NCBI GenBank assembly: GCA_044348925.1
Contig: JBIKRY010000220.1
Coordinates: 1-8,279, forward strand
Length of the DNA: 8,279 nucleotides
From: JAAFKA01 sp044348925
GTDB lineage: Bacteria > Bacteroidota > Bacteroidia > Cytophagales > Thermoflexibacteraceae
Direction of reading: 5' to 3'
The number at the start of each line of letters is the position of its first letter. Position 1 is the stretch's first letter. Shown here piece by piece: positions 5,268-8,279 of this stretch. The notes beneath the pieces were generated by a model, which saw only the letters and a program-made list of their open reading frames with translations, ran no database searches and was not told the DNA's origin. Position numbers and translations under genes: made by a program.

Positions 5268-5936
5268 ATGAAAAATTTTATAAAATATTACTGTTTTTTT
5301 GTGGTGTTATGCAATCTTTTTGCTTGTCAATCCAAAGAAATTGCAAACAATGAACAAGCAAAAACAAAGACGCAATATGTTGCTATTCAACCATTTACAA
5401 ATACTTCGTCTGAAAAAATAGCAGTTGCTCGGAAAGCAATAGAAAATTTTTATGGCTTTCCAACAATAGTTTTAATGCCAACACAAGCACCAACAACGGC
5501 ATTCATACATTTGAAAAGTCCACGTTATCGGGCAGATTCTTTGCTCGTCTATTTGTGGAAAAAATGTCCAGATAGCATTAGTTACATAGTTGGATTAGCC
5601 GATTTTGATATTTCTATAACAAAACGAGAAAGTAATGGCAAAATAAAGCAACCAATAGAAAAATATACAGACTTTGGTATTTATGGTTTAGGATATTGCC
5701 CAGGGAAATCTTGCATTATTTCTTATTACCGACTTGGAGATAAAAATAAAAAGAAGGAAACTAATAGGCTAAAAAAGGTAGTTTTACACGAATTTGGGCA
5801 TAATTTAGGTTTAGCACATTGTTTACATACAAATTGTTTGATGCAAGACGCTAAAGAATCTATGAAAACGATAGACAAAGAAAGTGATACACTTTGTAGT
5901 AGTTGTAAACAGAAAATCAAGCAACGTAAAATATAA
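5268..5936 (+). CDS. Archaemetzincin-family zinc metalloprotease, lipoprotein form
   Basis: The product has 222 residues. A signal peptide (MKNFIKYYCFFVVLCNLFAC) ends in lipobox LFAC with Cys20, so the protein should be exported and lipid-anchored. Residues 36-215 are an archaemetzincin (M54) domain. The diagnostic motif is complete: HEFGHNLGLAH (His174, Glu175, His178, His184), then Cys185-x4-Cys190-x-Met192, then 17 residues and Cys210-x2-Cys213. In this family the first three His bind the catalytic zinc, Glu175 is the general base, Met192 is the Met-turn, and the four Cys bind a second zinc. Upstream, FYGFPTIVL and YIVGLADFDI fit the N-terminal fold. Substrates are not known for most members. 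It stands alone, convergent with pabB 17 bp away and divergent from the Rieske gene. Confidence 0.92.
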   Translation: MKNFIKYYCFFVVLCNLFACQSKEIANNEQAKTKTQYVAIQPFTNTSSEKIAVARKAIENFYGFPTIVLMPTQAPTTAFIHLKSPRYRADSLLVYLWKKCPDSISYIVGLADFDISITKRESNGKIKQPIEKYTDFGIYGLGYCPGKSCIISYYRLGDKNKKKETNRLKKVVLHEFGHNLGLAHCLHTNCLMQDAKESMKTIDKESDTLCSSCKQKIKQRKI

Positions 5937-5953
5937 AATTTGGTGCATTTTAC

Positions 5954-7246
5954 TCAAATAATGCCCAAAACTTGTCTAATTGCTTTAGTTTTAAGCAAAC
6001 ATTCTTCATATTCTTGTTCTGCAATGGCATCAAAAGTAATGGCTGAACCAGCTTGAAAGGTCAAATATTTATCTACAGCATGATAAAAAATACTTCGTAT
6101 AACCACATTAAAATCAAAATCTTTGTTTGGTTTTATATAACCAATAGTTCCCGAAAATACCCCACGTTTGCTTTTTTCATACATTTCTATCAATTCCATT
6201 GCCTTAATTTTTGGTGCTCCTGTCATACTGCCCATAGGAAAAGCATTTTTGATAATTTCTATCGTATTATATTGCCCGTCTATTTCTGCTTGTACTGTAG
6301 AAATCATTTGATGCACTTGTGGAAATGTATAAATACCAAACAACTCGGTTGCTTTGATTGTACCTGTTTTGGCAGTTTTTGCCAAATCATTGCGAACCAA
6401 ATCTACAATCATCATATTTTCGGCTATTTCTTTTTCACTATTTCGCAATTTTTGTTTCAATAGTTCGTCTTCTGCTGCATTTTTCCCTCGTTTGCTCGTA
6501 CCTTTGATAGGTTGTGAAATAACAATATTACCTTCTTTTTTCAAAAACCTTTCTGGCGAAGCACCAATAATATAACGGCTATTGACGTTGAAAAATGTAG
6601 CAAAAGGCATCGGAGAAACTTGCTTTAATGCCAAAAAAACATCTTTTGGAGAAATTACCATATTTTCCAAAAAAAATTCCATACAAAAATTCAATTCATA
6701 AACATCACCTTCAAGAATATGTTGCTTAATTTTTTCAACCGCAGTTATGTAGTAAGACTTCGAAAAATTGCTTTGTAGTTTTGTAACAACTTTAGGATTT
6801 TCAGGAATTGGAATTGTAGTTTTGTAAATTTTTTGTAGCAATTCCTCTATATTTTCAAAGGAAAGAATACGTATTTGTGTTTTTTCAAAAAATATAATGT
6901 GCTGTGGCACAAAAAAATACATAATAGGAAAACCTAATTTATCGGGCTGTTGGCTTGCTAATTTTTCTACTTGATTTTTCATATCATAAGAAAAATAACC
7001 AAATAACCATTCCGAACAAGTTTCTATTTCCTCAAAACTCGTATAAAATTCTGCCTTTTTGCCTTCCACCACATAATTTCCAATAGCCAAACTCGTGGCA
7101 AAAGCTTGGTGCGGATACTGCTCAAACAGTGGAAAATTGCCATCTGTCAAACAAAAAACCGTAAAATTTTGGGCAAATTGCAATGCTTTTTCAAAAAAAC
7201 CTGTTGCAAAGGGAATAATAAGTTCTTGGCGAGTGGGAAATAACAT
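5954..7246 (-). CDS. pabB: Aminodeoxychorismate synthase component I
   Basis: The product has 430 residues, within the usual range for PabB. With a PabA glutaminase it converts chorismate and glutamine to 4-amino-4-deoxychorismate, the precursor of p-aminobenzoate and folate; it is cytoplasmic. The C-terminal chorismate-binding domain is complete: YELNF (183-187), GASPERF (228-234), QPIKGT (245-250), DLVRNDL (282-288), FPQVHQMIST (308-317), GSMTGAPK (339-346), YEKSKRGVFSG (356-366) and AGSAITFDA (399-407). The PIKGT motif, with Lys248 as the covalent nucleophile, separates PabB from anthranilate synthase TrpE, which has PIAGT. The N-terminal half (1-160) is less conserved, as usual. No pabA or pabC is in the window. 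It lies 92 nt after ridA on the same strand, and no promoter motif is visible between them. Confidence 0.93.
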   Translation of the reverse strand: MLFPTRQELIIPFATGFFEKALQFAQNFTVFCLTDGNFPLFEQYPHQAFATSLAIGNYVVEGKKAEFYTSFEEIETCSEWLFGYFSYDMKNQVEKLASQQPDKLGFPIMYFFVPQHIIFFEKTQIRILSFENIEELLQKIYKTTIPIPENPKVVTKLQSNFSKSYYITAVEKIKQHILEGDVYELNFCMEFFLENMVISPKDVFLALKQVSPMPFATFFNVNSRYIIGASPERFLKKEGNIVISQPIKGTSKRGKNAAEDELLKQKLRNSEKEIAENMMIVDLVRNDLAKTAKTGTIKATELFGIYTFPQVHQMISTVQAEIDGQYNTIEIIKNAFPMGSMTGAPKIKAMELIEMYEKSKRGVFSGTIGYIKPNKDFDFNVVIRSIFYHAVDKYLTFQAGSAITFDAIAEQEYEECLLKTKAIRQVLGII

Positions 7247-7292
7247 AAAAATTTAGGAACAGCTTTTAATACTATGTGTAGGTTGCATAGCA

Positions 7293-7328
7293 TAATTGTA
7301 GTACATACTTAATTCCGCACTACAATTA
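7293..7328. repeat. 10-bp inverted repeat between ridA and pabB
   Basis: The arms taattgtagt (7293-7302) and actacaatta (7319-7328) are exact complements around a 16-nt spacer. The hairpin starts 11 nt after the ridA stop on the minus strand but has no T-run behind it. It may be an attenuating or mRNA-protecting hairpin, or a protein site upstream of pabB. Confidence 0.5.
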
Positions 7329-7338
7329 GGCAACTATC

Positions 7339-7719
7339 TTATTTTACAGCAATGCAAGAAATTTCCACATTCACATCTTTTGGCAAACGACTTACTTCTA
7401 CGGTTTCTCTTGCAGGGTGATTTTTCTCAAAATACTGCCCATAAATACCATTAATGGTAGCAAAATCATTCATATCTCGAATAAAAATAGTACATTTTAC
7501 TACATTATCGAAATCCATATCGGCAGCATTCAAAATATATTGCAAATTTTTTAATACTTGGTGAGTTTCGGTAGCAATATCCTCTGTAATAAGTTTGCCA
7601 CTTGCGGGCTCTATTGCAATTTGTCCTGATACGTATAATGTACCACCTGCCATTGTAGCTTGGCTATATGGACCAATGGGTGCAGGTGCATGATGGCTAA
7701 TAATAATTATTTTTGACAT
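7339..7719 (-). CDS. ridA: RidA family enamine/imine deaminase
   Basis: The product has 126 residues, the standard length for RidA (YjgF/UK114). These small cytoplasmic trimers hydrolyse reactive enamine/imine intermediates, such as 2-aminoacrylate from serine or threonine dehydratase, to the keto acid and ammonia. Family landmarks are APAPIGPYSQA (11-21, with Tyr18), LYVSGQIA (28-35), TIFIRDMNDFATINGIY (77-93), PARETVEVSRLPKDVNVEI (102-120) with the active-site Arg104 and Glu119, and the SCIAV end. The Arg-Glu pair supports true RidA activity rather than a degenerate Rid paralogue. The gene follows the lipoyl-domain gene after 25 nt, so the two are probably co-transcribed, with pabB possibly as the third gene. 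Confidence 0.93.
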   Translation of the reverse strand: MSKIIIISHHAPAPIGPYSQATMAGGTLYVSGQIAIEPASGKLITEDIATETHQVLKNLQYILNAADMDFDNVVKCTIFIRDMNDFATINGIYGQYFEKNHPARETVEVSRLPKDVNVEISCIAVK

Positions 7720-7744
7720 AATATACTAATTTAAAGAGTTTATT

Positions 7745-7996
7745 TTATTCTTTATCTACCAAAATTTCGCAAATCGTATCCCCTATTTTTACGTTGGTGC
7801 CGTTTTTTGCAATAATTTTTAGGATTCCTGTATCTGTTGCCTCCAAAGCAAATTCAAATTCTTCGGTTTCTACTTCACAAATAGGCTCTTCTTTTTGTAC
7901 AAAATCGCCATCTTTTTTGAGCCAATAGGAAATTTCGACAGATTCGGTATGTTTATCTATTTCGGGTAATACCATTAAAACAGTTTCTTGTTGCAT
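7745..7996 (-). CDS. Stand-alone lipoyl-like domain protein lacking the lipoylation Lys
   Basis: From the ATG at 7996 the product has 83 residues. An upstream in-frame ATG at 8068 would add 24 residues unlike the family, and Met at 7975 is another option. The fold pattern is that of an E2-type lipoyl domain: VLPEIDKHTESVEISYWLKKDGD, where VEISYWLKKDGDFVQKEEPI (19-38) corresponds to the conserved first half, EVETEEFEF (40-48) is the hairpin, and GILKIIAKNGTNVKIGDTI (55-73) the second half. In functional domains the hairpin reads like ETDKA with the lipoylated Lys. Here it is ETEEF, with Glu in the Lys position and no nearby substitute. It may be an unmodified structural domain or a carrier that has lost function. 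It appears to head a unit with ridA. Confidence 0.8.
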   Translation of the reverse strand: MQQETVLMVLPEIDKHTESVEISYWLKKDGDFVQKEEPICEVETEEFEFALEATDTGILKIIAKNGTNVKIGDTICEILVDKE

Positions 7997-8106
7997 AAAA
8001 ATAGTATATAATAATGATGAATGTAGAAAATAAGTAAAATAATCGTATAAAATTTTATTATTCGACAATTTTGCAATAAAAGTACAAAAAAAAATGAAAA
8101 GTCTAT

Positions 8107-8114
8107 CAAAAATA
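8107..8114 (-). promoter_or_regulatory. Possible -7 element (TATTTTTG) upstream of the lipoyl-domain gene
   Basis: On the minus strand this is an exact TAnnTTTG match about 110 nt before the 7996 start. No TTTG lies at the right spacing upstream. It sits in the stretch between the transposase stop and the lipoyl gene (8069-8161), where I see no other gene and cannot place the end of the insertion element. Confidence 0.25.
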
Positions 8115-8161
8115 TCTATAGTTTTGAAAAGTTTGTAGCATAGACGTTAATAATCTATCGA

Positions 8162-8279
8162 TTACCCACAAGTTTTCGCCAGTAAGTATCCTTGTTTTAG
8201 ATTTTCAAATATTTGGTATCCTCTCCATAAAGCTACTACCCCAATGGGTCTGTCTTTTTGGAGAGTGCTACCTCCTAAA
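8162..8279 (-). CDS. C-terminal end of an IS4-type transposase, partial
   Basis: Read on the minus strand from the right edge, a frame of 38 codons ends in TAA at 8162-8164. It reads LGGSTLQKDRPIG, then VVALWRGYQIFENLKQGYLLAKTCG. The pattern LGG...K.D.P.G...LWRGYQ......GY.LA matches the C-terminal tail of IS4-family (Tn5/IS50-like) DDE transposases, which typically end in LGG..RK.D..PG...LWRG.QRL.D. The catalytic DDE residues would lie beyond the window, so it cannot be told whether the element is intact. The IS end should fall within the roughly 90 bp downstream (8069-8161), where imperfect inverted repeats exist (gtctat at 8101 and atagac at 8140), but no terminal repeat can be confirmed without the other end. 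Confidence 0.62.
   Translation of the reverse strand, partial: LGGSTLQKDRPIGVVALWRGYQIFENLKQGYLLAKTCG

Noticed and set aside
6053..6463. 136-codon open frame on the plus strand
   Set aside because: It is antisense to the conserved PabB catalytic domain and low in complexity.
7997..8068. 24-residue extension of the lipoyl-like protein from an upstream ATG
   Set aside because: Lipoyl domains begin close to the VxxPxx strand; the extension is AT-rich, Tyr/Phe-rich and unlike the family.

Overview
This is an AT-rich window whose genes point to the phylum Bacteroidota, probably a Cytophagales-like lineage. The reasons are the short lipoproteins with Bacteroidota-style lipoboxes, a DUF4199-type membrane protein, promoters of the form TTTG-N19-TAnnTTTG, the lack of obvious Shine-Dalgarno sites, and a peroxiredoxin carrying an insertion I associate with this phylum. 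The genus cannot be told from the sequence. No prophage, CRISPR array, tRNA or rRNA is visible.

Layout. (1) Plus strand, 1-1344: the 3' part of an AhpC-type peroxiredoxin, a 77-nt interrupted palindrome, a 54-residue lipoprotein, and a 175-residue lipoprotein of unknown function. (2) Minus strand, 1355-3270: a neutral ceramidase-like hydrolase followed by a DUF4199 membrane protein, read from one clear Bacteroidota promoter at 3283-3313. (3) A 320-bp intergenic region with a palindrome and a strong terminator. (4) 3591-4610: a short AlbA/Schlafen-domain protein (minus) divergent from a free-standing biotin carrier protein (plus) that has its own terminator. (5) 4694-5936: a Rieske lipoprotein (minus) divergent from a secreted archaemetzincin lipoprotein (plus). 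(6) Minus strand, 5954-7996: a lipoyl-domain protein, RidA, and PabB (aminodeoxychorismate synthase component I), in that order of transcription. (7) At the right edge, on the minus strand, the last 38 codons of what looks like an IS4-type transposase.

The genes are mostly housekeeping or cell-envelope functions in small units rather than one defined pathway. Peroxide removal (AhpC), carboxylase biotin carrier, folate precursor synthesis (PabB) and enamine/imine clean-up (RidA) are cytoplasmic. The lipoproteins, the Rieske protein, the metalloprotease and the ceramidase-like enzyme are exported or membrane-anchored. I see no convincing new multi-gene system. The points most worth a second look are the lipoyl-like domain with no lipoylation lysine, the complete archaemetzincin motif on an exported lipoprotein, the 54-residue lipoprotein that is easily missed, the perfect 18-bp inverted repeat, and the transposase remnant at the edge.
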